Notes under the pieces: model-generated
Told to the model about the DNA's origin: nothing
Seen by the model: only the letters and a program-made list of their open reading frames with translations
Databases searched by the model: none
Translations under genes and position numbers: made by a program
Part shown: in pieces, positions 1 to 6,601 of the stretch
Layout: every line of letters starts with the position of its first letter
How positions within the stretch are numbered: position 1 is the stretch's first letter
NCBI GenBank assembly: GCA_900548225.1
Contig: URJM01000055.1
Coordinates: forward strand, 1-13,306
Direction of reading: 5' to 3'
Length of the DNA: 13,306 nt
DNA from: an uncultured bacterium
GTDB lineage: Bacteria; Verrucomicrobiota; Lentisphaeria; Oligosphaerales; Oligosphaeraceae

Positions 1-651
1 CCCCGCCATGTCCTTCAGGTAGTCCCGGAGAATGCCCCAGAACCGCTCGTCCCCGAATCCGCAGTGATACCACTTCTGGAGGCAGTCGGTGTGGAACCAG
101 GAACAGGACCAGAGAGTCTGCTTCGGCAGCTCCGCCGGGATTATGTCAAGGATGACGTCGATGCATTCCGGCGGGATTTCCGGGAGCCATTTCAGGTTGG
201 TTTCACGCTTTGCCGTGGAGATGGCAATCCTGAGCGGATGCTTGCCGGAGGGGCATTCGCGCGGAATGTCCACCGACACCCAGATGCTGAGCCATTCGCG
301 GTTGCATGGCATCGAGAGCAGCCCCCCTGGGAAGATTGGCAGCAAGGGGTCTGGGTAGAAGCCTGGCTCCGCCGAAATCCTGAATTGGTCAAGCGGGTCG
401 CATGGATGGTCGCAGAAGACCATGCCCACCTGGCGCAGGGTCACGCAGTCGCGGAAGAGCGAATCCACATCGAACTTCACAAAGGTATGGCTCGGCGCCT
501 TGACGGCAATCTGGAAGTTCAGGCGCTGCCCCTGCAATACTTTGAAAACATTGGATTTGCGTGGCGTGGCGGAGAGCTCCTCGCGGCAGAAGACCTTCTG
601 CAGGTCGTCCAGCAACCTCACTTCATAGCGTCCGGTAGCCTTGGTGTCCAT
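1..651 (-). CDS. DUF4091-family protein (GH123-like), N-terminal 217 residues, cut by the window edge
   Basis: This reading frame is open from an ATG at 651 to the left edge, so the C-terminal part is missing. Members I know are roughly 530-570 residues; 217 are visible. Family hallmarks I recognise are the beta-rich N-terminal domain with EPGFYPDPLLP (residues 95-105), a WLSIWVSVDIP strand (120-130), and the LPKQTL (175-180) and WFHTDCL (185-191) motifs that open the TIM-barrel-like domain. DUF4091 proteins are related to GH123 glycosidases (N-acetylgalactosaminidases), but substrates are mostly unknown and the catalytic region lies outside the window. There is no signal peptide, so a cytoplasmic location is inferred. 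The start is supported by an AGAGGAGA ribosome-binding site about 9 bases upstream, lying in the 18-base gap after the phosphate-transporter stop, which implies co-transcription with that gene. Confidence 0.85.
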   Translation of the reverse strand, partial: MDTKATGRYEVRLLDDLQKVFCREELSATPRKSNVFKVLQGQRLNFQIAVKAPSHTFVKFDVDSLFRDCVTLRQVGMVFCDHPCDPLDQFRISAEPGFYPDPLLPIFPGGLLSMPCNREWLSIWVSVDIPRECPSGKHPLRIAISTAKRETNLKWLPEIPPECIDVILDIIPAELPKQTLWSCSWFHTDCLQKWYHCGFGDERFWGILRDYLKDMAG

Positions 652-669
652 TACGCAGACTTCTCCTCT

Positions 670-2391
670 CTATTCAAAGCTCTGGGTCTCGCCGCCGTTC
701 AAGCCCATCGCAATCTTGCCGCGCTTCTCAAGCTTCTCGTAGAAGCTCTCGGCACGCTCGGCAATGTTCGAGAGATGGCGCCCAATCTTATGGAACTCCT
801 CGAGCAGCTCGAGGTAGATTATGCCCACCTGGGGGACGCAAAGCCCCTGGTTGATGCGGGAAAGATGCTCGCGCTCGCTGGCATTCAGCGCCTCGACCAT
901 CTCACGACGCAATACCTTCGCGCGCTCGATATTCTCGGGCGTATTCTTCTCCAACGTCAGGATGACCGCCTCCGCAAGCTCCCGGAGCTTCTCGTGGAGG
1001 GCGTCAAGCTCCGCGGTGGCCTTTGCGCTGAAACGGCGACCCTGGTCCTCCAGGTCGCCCAGAATCCTGCGGATGGGGACGGTGTGGTCGCCGATGCGCT
1101 CCGCGTCATTGGAGCAGTGCAGCAACAACGGAATCTGGCTCGCCTCGCCCGGCCGTAGGTCGCCGTGCTGCATGAGTTGCGAAAGGTAGTCCGCAATCTC
1201 CTGCTGCCGTTGGTCGACGTCCGCCTCCCGCTTCTCCAGCTGCTTGACTACGCGCTGGTTGGACTCGTCATTGTGGTTGTAGATGCAGATTGCGCAATCG
1301 ACCATCCTCCATGCCTTCTGGAGCATCTTCCGGATGGCGGCGGTGGTCTGTGCCAGGGCGATGGAGGGGGTGGCGAGCAGGAGCGGGTCGAGTCGCCTGA
1401 ATTTGAGTTCCTTGCGATTGACGGGGATGATCTTTTCGCAGAGTTTCGCCAATTGTGGGATGAAGGGCAGGAAGATGATTGTCGAGATGATATTGAAGAT
1501 AGTGTGGCCGTTTGCAATCATTCGCGGCAGTTCGGCTCCGGGGGAACACCAGCGGATGACGGTGAAGAATATGGGTTCCGTGCCAATGCGGATCCAGAAG
1601 GTGACGGCGATGAGCAGGACGCCGATTGCCTGGGTCAGCGTGTGGGCCATGGCGGCCTGCTTTGCAACGCGGTTCGCGGATATCGCGGCAAGCTGGGCGG
1701 TGATGGTGGTGCCGATGTTGGAGCCAAGGGCCAGGGAAATCGCCGTGTGGAAGTCAATGAGCCCGTTGTTGGCCATGATGATGATAAGGCCGGTGCACGC
1801 GGAACTGCTCTGGATGATGACGGTCACCAGCATTCCAACCACAATCGCTCCAAAGACCGAGCCAACCGGCATGACGCCGGATGCATCGGGCGCACAGTCG
1901 AAATACTTGATTGCGGTCTTGAGGAACTCAAGGTCCTTCAGCGTCCCGTTCATGAGTTCCATGCCCAGGAAGAGGAAGCCGAAGCCGATGATTACCTCGC
2001 CCCAGTGGGCGACGAGGCGGTTCTTGGCCAGCCCCAGGAGCAGTCCCGCAATGATTGCGGGATAGACTATCACGCCTATGTTGAAGGCGACCAGCTGGCC
2101 TGTCACGGTGGTGCCGATGTGGGCTCCGCAGATGATGCCGATGGACTGCTCAAGGTTCAGCAGTCCGGCGTTGACAAAGCCCACGACCATGACGGTGGTG
2201 GCCGCCGACGACTGGATGACGCATGTGACCCCGGCGCCGGTCAGGACCGCGACATAGCGGTTCCTGGCGAAGAGGCGCAGGATGGAACGCATCTTTGTAC
2301 CTGCAACTTTCTGAAGGCCGTCGCTCATCAGCGTCATGCCATATATGAAAATCGCGACGCCACCAAGAACGGCAAGCACGTTCTGAATCAT
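670..2391 (-). CDS. Na+/phosphate cotransporter family protein (PNaS, NptA/YjbB type) with C-terminal PhoU-like domain
   Basis: This is an inner-membrane sodium-coupled phosphate carrier of the type II Na/Pi family. At 573 residues it is close to E. coli YjbB (about 540). The two inverted Na/Pi repeats are visible: the first carries QSSAATT (60-66) followed by GAHIGTT (89-95), the second carries QSSSACT (194-200) followed by GSNIGTT (223-229). The paired QSS motifs are the substrate and sodium site signature. Several hydrophobic segments span about residues 3-312, ending after NGHTIFN (294-300). From about residue 340 on the protein is helical and charged with a PhoU-like ERIGDH (431-436), typical of the cytoplasmic tail of bacterial members. 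Members may import or export phosphate, and the sequence does not decide which. The ATG is preceded by GGAG five bases upstream. The DUF4091 gene follows after 18 bases. Confidence 0.93.
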   Translation of the reverse strand: MIQNVLAVLGGVAIFIYGMTLMSDGLQKVAGTKMRSILRLFARNRYVAVLTGAGVTCVIQSSAATTVMVVGFVNAGLLNLEQSIGIICGAHIGTTVTGQLVAFNIGVIVYPAIIAGLLLGLAKNRLVAHWGEVIIGFGFLFLGMELMNGTLKDLEFLKTAIKYFDCAPDASGVMPVGSVFGAIVVGMLVTVIIQSSSACTGLIIIMANNGLIDFHTAISLALGSNIGTTITAQLAAISANRVAKQAAMAHTLTQAIGVLLIAVTFWIRIGTEPIFFTVIRWCSPGAELPRMIANGHTIFNIISTIIFLPFIPQLAKLCEKIIPVNRKELKFRRLDPLLLATPSIALAQTTAAIRKMLQKAWRMVDCAICIYNHNDESNQRVVKQLEKREADVDQRQQEIADYLSQLMQHGDLRPGEASQIPLLLHCSNDAERIGDHTVPIRRILGDLEDQGRRFSAKATAELDALHEKLRELAEAVILTLEKNTPENIERAKVLRREMVEALNASEREHLSRINQGLCVPQVGIIYLELLEEFHKIGRHLSNIAERAESFYEKLEKRGKIAMGLNGGETQSFE

Positions 2392-2505
2392 GAATGCTCC
2401 GAAAATGCAGGGGGGAAACTATAGGATTCCTAATGAATTTCTAACATTGTCCGACAGCCGCCTAATATAATCCCACAGCTCCCCGCATACGTGGAGAATG
2501 AAAGA

Positions 2506-2550
2506 AGCCCCGGGGATTTCCTCGAAGAAAAGGGGAAATGCCGCGGGGCT
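2506..2550 (-). terminator. Large stem-loop with U-rich tail in the transporter leader
   Basis: AGCCCC (2506-2511) pairs with GGGGCT (2545-2550), and ATTTCC (2516-2521) pairs with GGAAAT (2534-2539) around a 12-base loop, giving 12 pairs interrupted by an internal loop. Read on the minus strand it is followed by TTCTTTCATT, a broken pyrimidine tail. The plus-strand reading has no T-tract, so minus orientation is preferred. It sits about 115 bases upstream of the transporter start, where it could act as an attenuator or a weak terminator. The imperfect U-tract keeps confidence moderate. Confidence 0.4.
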
Positions 2551-2567
2551 GCTCAGGAAAGGGAAAT

Positions 2568-2663
2568 GGTGACGCCGATTTGCGAATGCTCTGCAGTCAA
2601 AAAAGATAGAGCTTTGAAGCTCCAATGCAAGTAATGTCCAGAGTGCCATAACTCGGCGTCACC
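2568..2663. repeat. 11-bp perfect inverted repeat enclosing 74 bases; candidate structured RNA or MITE-like element
   Basis: GGTGACGCCGA at 2568-2578 is the exact reverse complement of TCGGCGTCACC at 2653-2663. Between the arms, CTCTG near 2589-2593 can pair with CAGAG near 2639-2643 (extended by two G-U pairs if read on the plus strand), and GAGCTT/AAGCTC at 2609-2622 forms an apical hairpin. The result is a nested three-helix fold of 96 bases. I recognise no known riboswitch or ncRNA family in it. No flanking target-site duplication is visible, which weakens a transposon-derived origin. Confidence 0.5.
2599..2622 (-). terminator. Short intrinsic terminator inside the inverted repeat
   Basis: On the minus strand GAGCT and AGCTC flank a TCAA loop (one further T-A pair is possible) and are followed by TATCTTTTTT. 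It would end transcription of the GH20-like gene about 160 bases after its stop, or act as an attenuator of a longer leader for the transporter. The stem is short, but the U-tract is good. Confidence 0.5.
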
Positions 2664-2675
2664 GGACTTAAGATA

Positions 2676-2704
2676 GCCCTGTGCGGTGCGTTTGCAAGCA
2701 GGGC
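2676..2704 (-). terminator. Hairpin after the GH20-like gene, weak U-tract
   Basis: GCCCTG (2676-2681) pairs with CAGGGC (2699-2704), with a further TGC/GCA helix inside separated by a two-base bulge. On the minus strand it is followed by TATCTTAA. This could be a weak terminator 75-100 bases beyond the GH20-like stop, or part of the structured region to its left. Confidence 0.3.
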
Positions 2705-2778
2705 GGCGCAAGAGGGGCAAATCCCCCTCCCGCCCCGGGTTCGTCCTGGAGGCGAAAGGGGATGCGTGCCAGTGCGCC

Positions 2779-4944
2779 CTAGTCCTCGGGGACTTCCCAT
2801 TCGAAGGGGAAGTCCCAGGTGATCTTCGAGGCGGACTTCTTGGACTTCACTTCGTCAACGAGGCGTTCGAGGAAGAGCTTCTGGCATCCGAGGTGCTGCA
2901 TCGTAATCCACATGAGTCCGTCGGGCATGTTCTCCTCGATGACCTTGAGGTTGACCACGAGGTCTTCCGCGGCTCCCAGGAGGATTTTCGTTGCCGCCGC
3001 CGTTCCGCCGGACTTCCTTGCGAGCGCGTCCTTTGCCGCCAGGAGCGTCACGAAGAATCCAAGCTGGATTCTCACGCGCTGGGCTGTGGCGATGATGCTC
3101 TGCAACGACGCCGTGTGGAGGTCGTTCCACTTTCCATCCGCAAGGATGGACGCCGTCTCCTCGGTGATGGCTATGGCTTCGTTGACAAGCTTCGACAACT
3201 GCTTCGCGGCATCCTTCTTCGCCGCGAGCTTTTCGAGAGCCTTCGCGGGGTAGGGCGAGAGCAGGGCGCCCTTCTTGGCGCCTGCCTTGACCTCAAGGTG
3301 GTTCCAAAGGAGGATTTCCTGGTTGAGCGGGCTGCCGGAGAGCTTGTCAAGCCTGTCCAGGACGGAAAGGTATCTCTCGGAGTAGGCGCCCCACTCCAGC
3401 TCGGCCCAGCGTGTCCTGAGGGCGGGGATGGTGTCCTCCTTCCATTCGGGAGTCTCCCAGCACCTGACGCCCAGCATCGCAAGCTGTTCAAGGTATGCGG
3501 GGTCAAACTGCCCGCGGACAACCACGCCCTCCGCCCTGTCCTTCAACGCCTTCCTGACGAATGCGTCCACGCCTTCCAGGTTTCTGGTGAAGCATCCGTA
3601 GTTGCCCTTGTTGGCGCGGGGCGAGAGCCAGGCGGTGGTCAGGGCGAACTTCTTCTCGGTGTTCTTGACGAGCTTCGTCTTGAGTTCGTTGCCCGGGTCC
3701 TCCCAGTCGATGACAATCTTGGAGGCGAATGTGGCGTCCTTTAGGAGTTTCTCCAGGTCTGCGCCAAGGAGTTTTTCGCCCTGGAGGAGCTGGTCGCTGT
3801 ACAGGACGACCTTTCCGACGCCCTTGCCGGTGAGATATCCGACAATCCACTGCAGGAATTGCGCGAAGAGCTTCGCGTGGGTGGACTTGCGGCACTTGGC
3901 GCATTGGCACCATACCGACTCGGGGGCTCCGTCTTCGGCATGTGGATGGATGTCGGAGAGGTCGTCGAACCCCAGATGGAAGTATTCCACGCCGTCGGGG
4001 AAGTGCATTTCAAGGAACGCGCCCAGGAATTCCTCGAGTGCGCCTCTGGCGGCGTTTGAGGAGAGGCAGAGTCCGTATCCGGTGGGCTTGCCCTTGTCGT
4101 TGCAGGCGGAGAGCGCCGGAATCAGCCTCGGCAGAAGCGTAGAACGGCCAAATAGGTTCATGGCGGGGAAGATGGTGATGCCGCGCTCCCGACCGTATGT
4201 CAGCACGTCCGCAAATTCATTGTTCTCCGCAAGGACAGGGGCGACCTCCCGGTCGTACCAGCGGTCGTACTTGACATTGTAGTAGCGAAGACGGCTCTTC
4301 GAGACGGGATCCCCCGGCAACGGCTCCTCGTGAATCGCGCTCATCAGAAACTCGCAGGGGCGGTTCGTCTGGTAGGCACGCACGTCGGGACGGCAGTCGT
4401 AGACGCCGATGCCGCAAAGATTCAGGTGCATCGCGCTCATGTAGTCCAGTGCCTGGAACCATTCGGCAGTGCTCATCCGCTCGGTGCCCCAGTCGGCGTC
4501 CATGACCATTCCGCGCAACGGAACCACCGGCCAGTCGCGAATCACCAGGTTCGGCACCGCACGCCCCTTGAACATCATGTTGAAGAGGAGGGAGAGGGTC
4601 TGCGCCGCCCAGACCGTGCCGGCCTGATAGGGGGTGCGGATGAATACCTCGCTTCCCTTGATTTCCAGCTCGTAGAAGTCGTGGCGGAGCTCCGATGGAA
4701 TCCTCGAAAGGTCAAAGGCGTCAGGCCCAAGCACCTGCGCGTCAACGACATATTTCTTCTTGTTCGCGACGACGCGCACGCCCCCCATCGTCAAAATCGA
4801 ACGCAGGGCCTTGCGTTGGATCGGGAGGACGTTGCTTGTGGAGAGACGGACATCCATCGCCAGTTCGCTGATGCCTTCTCCTAGTATCACTTCCTTGGGC
4901 TGGGGAAACAGTTCGGAAATCTCAAAGCGACGGCTTGTGGCCAT
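2779..4944 (-). CDS. Glycoside hydrolase family 20-like protein (putative beta-N-acetylhexosaminidase), unusual catalytic pair
   Basis: I place the start at the ATG at 4944 (721 residues). The frame is open to 5067, but those 41 residues look non-coding, whereas residues 11-20 here (ELFPQPKEVI) resemble a GH20 N-terminal domain opening; GGAG lies 10 bases upstream. Residues 1-135 form the GH20b-like alpha/beta domain, with RTPYQAGTVWAAQTL (103-117). The barrel starts at VIRDWPVVPLRGMVMD (134-149), as in GH20 enzymes. The usual catalytic H-x-G-G-D-E is here HLGFDD (323-328), so the general-acid Glu position is Asp. A CxCxxC group (C346, C348, C351) follows. Residues from about 560 are helical and lysine-rich. 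There is no signal peptide, so a cytoplasmic location is inferred. Activity on N-acetylhexosaminides is plausible but uncertain. It is transcribed divergently from nnrD. Confidence 0.75.
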   Translation of the reverse strand: MATSRRFEISELFPQPKEVILGEGISELAMDVRLSTSNVLPIQRKALRSILTMGGVRVVANKKKYVVDAQVLGPDAFDLSRIPSELRHDFYELEIKGSEVFIRTPYQAGTVWAAQTLSLLFNMMFKGRAVPNLVIRDWPVVPLRGMVMDADWGTERMSTAEWFQALDYMSAMHLNLCGIGVYDCRPDVRAYQTNRPCEFLMSAIHEEPLPGDPVSKSRLRYYNVKYDRWYDREVAPVLAENNEFADVLTYGRERGITIFPAMNLFGRSTLLPRLIPALSACNDKGKPTGYGLCLSSNAARGALEEFLGAFLEMHFPDGVEYFHLGFDDLSDIHPHAEDGAPESVWCQCAKCRKSTHAKLFAQFLQWIVGYLTGKGVGKVVLYSDQLLQGEKLLGADLEKLLKDATFASKIVIDWEDPGNELKTKLVKNTEKKFALTTAWLSPRANKGNYGCFTRNLEGVDAFVRKALKDRAEGVVVRGQFDPAYLEQLAMLGVRCWETPEWKEDTIPALRTRWAELEWGAYSERYLSVLDRLDKLSGSPLNQEILLWNHLEVKAGAKKGALLSPYPAKALEKLAAKKDAAKQLSKLVNEAIAITEETASILADGKWNDLHTASLQSIIATAQRVRIQLGFFVTLLAAKDALARKSGGTAAATKILLGAAEDLVVNLKVIEENMPDGLMWITMQHLGCQKLFLERLVDEVKSKKSASKITWDFPFEWEVPED

Positions 4945-5132
4945 TCTTACGCATCTCCACAAATGGGTGTATAATACAAAACGCGACGAAAAGGGTGCGC
5001 CCCTGCCTGGAATAGGCATCCCTGGCAGGGCGCAAAATAACGAGTCATAATATAAACGCCCAAGCAAAGTACGCTGGATTTTCCTGTTTTATGGCGCTGG
5101 GCGCCGGAATGCGGCACGGAAGGGAGAAATAG
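4945..5132. promoter_or_regulatory. Divergent promoter region between the GH20-like gene and nnrD
   Basis: These 188 bases separate two outward-facing genes and must hold both promoters unless one gene is read from elsewhere. Best -10 candidates are TATTAT/TATACA on the minus strand at about 4967-4977 and TAATAT/TATAAA on the plus strand at 5048-5056. Neither has a recognisable -35 at normal spacing. A large palindrome lies between them at 4997-5033. Confidence 0.45.
4997..5033. repeat. Imperfect palindrome between divergent genes
   Basis: GCGCCCCTGCC (4997-5007) pairs with GGCAGGGCGC (5024-5033), ten pairs with one bulged C, around a 16-base centre. Neither strand shows a following T-tract, so it is not a typical terminator. 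Its place between the two candidate -10 regions suits an operator for a dimeric regulator, or an accidental GC hairpin. Confidence 0.45.
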
Positions 5133-6008
5133 ATGACGCTGGCCATTGCCACTGGATACGGGCTTTCAGACGCCCGCGCCGATTGCCCGCGTTTTGCGGA
5201 GGACTCCAACAAGTATTCCCGTGGGAAGCTTGTGGTGGCAGGAGGGTCGCGCCGCTACCCGGGCGCGCCGTTGCTTGCGGGATGCGCCGGGCTTTACGCC
5301 GGCGCGGGGCTCGTGGTGGTCTGCGTCCCATCCTCGGCGGAGATTCTCTCCACGATTCCCAAGTCGTTGATTCTTCGCCGGATTGACTCCTCCCCGGAGG
5401 CGGGCGTCTTCGATGGCGGAAGCATCGCGCCATGGAAAAACGAGCTTGCGAAGGCGAAGGCGATTGTCCTGGGTCCGGGAATGGATTCACGGCCGGAACT
5501 GGACGGGTTCCTGGCGGAGGCGCTGGCCGTGCCATTGCCAAAGGTGGTGGACGCGGATGCGCTGAACAGAATCGCGGGCTGCCCCGCGCTACTGCCGTCA
5601 CGGGATCTTTGCGGGACGATGGTGCTGACTCCGCACGAAGGGGAGGCCGCGCGCCTTGAGCATGCCTTCGGAATCTCCTCCGGGGGCGCCTCGCGGGAGG
5701 AGAGGGCGGCCGCCCTAAGCCGCGCCACCGGATGCGTCGTCCTGCTGAAGGGGGCGGGCACGCTTGTCGCGGAGCCAGGGGGCTCCCTGACAGTCAACAC
5801 CTCCGGCAACCCGCGCCTTGCCACCGCTGGCACGGGGGATGTCCTCTCAGGCGTGATAGGCGCACTCCTTGCCAACGGCCTTGCGGCGCCAGCCGCGGCC
5901 CGCCTGGGAGCATTCCTCCACGGACTTGCCGCAGACAGGACGGAGTGCTTCATCGCAGACGATTTGCCCCGCGCCGTGGCGAAGATAATTGCCACAGAAT
6001 TATATTGA
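5133..6008 (+). CDS. nnrD: ADP-dependent NAD(P)H-hydrate dehydratase
   Basis: This is a metabolite-repair enzyme that dehydrates the damaged S form of NAD(P)HX back to NAD(P)H using ADP, acting in the cytoplasm. At 291 residues it matches the stand-alone dehydratase domain (C-terminal half of E. coli YjeF/Nnr); the NAD(P)HX epimerase domain is absent and would need a separate gene. Ribokinase-like motifs are in order: AGGSRRYPGA (36-45), VLGPGMDS (112-119), VDADALN (139-145), LTPHEGE (165-171), LLKGAGT (204-210) and the nucleotide-binding NTSGNPRLATAGTGDVLSG (222-240), with D236 at the expected catalytic position. The start is supported by AGGGAG seven to eight bases before the ATG. It is the first gene of a two-gene plus-strand unit that ends at a strong terminator near 6550. 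Confidence 0.93.
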   Translation: MTLAIATGYGLSDARADCPRFAEDSNKYSRGKLVVAGGSRRYPGAPLLAGCAGLYAGAGLVVVCVPSSAEILSTIPKSLILRRIDSSPEAGVFDGGSIAPWKNELAKAKAIVLGPGMDSRPELDGFLAEALAVPLPKVVDADALNRIAGCPALLPSRDLCGTMVLTPHEGEAARLEHAFGISSGGASREERAAALSRATGCVVLLKGAGTLVAEPGGSLTVNTSGNPRLATAGTGDVLSGVIGALLANGLAAPAAARLGAFLHGLAADRTECFIADDLPRAVAKIIATELY

Positions 6009-6058
6009 GGTCGTTCTTCAGGGAAATTCCAACAGTCAAACAGGTTTCAAGAGACATC

Positions 6059-6469
6059 ATGAAAAAGAATACGTTCATTGTTTTTGCATTCGCCGCCCTT
6101 CTCGCACTGTGCGCATCCTGCGTGCAACCCCAGTATCTGCAAAGCTCCCCCAACGCATCCATCAGCAATGAGAAGTATGCAAGGCTCTCGGGGACGTATT
6201 CCGCCAATCTAGGATGCAGCCTCTTTGAGGCGGACAAGGCAGTGCGGGCGGCCGCGCCTACGCTGAATCTCCACGAACTCTCCAGGGAAAACAGAATCTC
6301 CTCAATCCACTACGAATACAAGGATGTCTATGACACGAGGGTGACGGTCCGCCTTGACGCCGACCCCAATGGCCAGGCGGTGATATCAATCAAGTTCGCC
6401 AAGACGGGAGACAAGGAGTTCTCCCAGAAATTCCTCGCCGCCATTGACGAGGCGCTGCTCGGGAAATAG
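6059..6469 (+). CDS. Small DUF3568-like lipoprotein
   Basis: This 136-residue protein begins with MKKN and a hydrophobic segment (residues 5-19), then a lipobox ending in C21 (CAS-C), so an exported, lipid-anchored protein is likely; the -3 residue is Cys rather than the usual Leu. The mature part resembles the DUF3568 pattern: a first strand (Y46-G52), a helix with EADKAVRAAA (57-66), then strands around residues 78-99 and 107-113, TGDKEFS (116-122) and a final helix. The family's function is unknown. The frame is open well upstream through nnrD, but the signal peptide fixes the start at 6059. The ribosome-binding site is weak (AAGAGA about 5 bases upstream). It follows nnrD by 50 bases and precedes a strong terminator, so co-transcription with nnrD is likely. 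Confidence 0.75.
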   Translation: MKKNTFIVFAFAALLALCASCVQPQYLQSSPNASISNEKYARLSGTYSANLGCSLFEADKAVRAAAPTLNLHELSRENRISSIHYEYKDVYDTRVTVRLDADPNGQAVISIKFAKTGDKEFSQKFLAAIDEALLGK

Positions 6470-6507
6470 TCCGGGCCTGCCTGCAAGTCACTCGTGTTGA
6501 CAGCAGG

Positions 6508-6557
6508 AAGCCGTGACAGGCGCACACAGGCGTGCCGGTCACGGCTTCTCTTTTTTT
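6508..6557 (+). terminator. Strong intrinsic terminator of the nnrD-lipoprotein unit
   Basis: AAGCCGTGAC (6508-6517) pairs perfectly with GTCACGGCTT (6538-6547), with further pairing possible inside the loop, followed by CTC and seven T residues (6551-6557). The minus-strand reading has no T-tract, so it serves the plus-strand genes. Confidence 0.9.
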
Positions 6558-6583
6558 GCGGAATCGCCCGGGGCGGATTCCGC
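6558..6583. repeat. Second hairpin between convergent genes
   Basis: GCGGAATC (6558-6565) pairs perfectly with GATTCCGC (6576-6583) around a 10-base GC-rich loop. It abuts the T-tract of the plus-strand terminator and lies about 20 bases beyond the nadE stop. On the minus strand it is followed by A residues, so it is not a canonical intrinsic terminator for nadE, but it may pause or protect the nadE 3' end. Confidence 0.5.
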
Positions 6584-6601
6584 CTTGACGGTCGATTCAT
6601 T

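Larger units (their letters stand above)
2392..2778. other. Intergenic region upstream of the phosphate transporter, rich in hairpins
   Basis: This 387-base gap lies between the stop of the GH20-like gene and the start of the transporter, both on the minus strand. I see no convincing coding sequence. It holds four hairpin-forming segments: 2676-2704, 2609-2622 inside an 11-bp inverted repeat at 2568-2663, and 2506-2550. No clear sigma70 pair could be placed. TATAGT-like and TATATT-like hexamers on the minus strand around 2417-2422 and 2463-2470 are the best -10 candidates but lack a good -35. The gap is probably the terminator region of the upstream gene plus the promoter or leader of the transporter operon. 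Confidence 0.6.

Noticed and set aside
64..1158. A 364-codon plus-strand frame across the DUF4091 and transporter genes
   Set aside because: It is antisense to two minus-strand genes with clear family motifs and shows no motif of its own.
1165..2424. A 419-codon plus-strand frame opposite the transporter
   Set aside because: It is antisense to a gene with intact QSS repeats; its very high Asp, Gly and His content reflects reverse-complement codons.
2640..2700. A c-di-GMP riboswitch-like string (CGCACAGGGC on the minus strand)
   Set aside because: Only this short string matches; the second conserved half of the aptamer is absent.
4945..5067. A 41-residue N-terminal extension of the GH20-like protein
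   Set aside because: It has no GH20 similarity, crosses the palindrome and candidate promoter, and a usable ATG with a ribosome-binding site exists at 4944.
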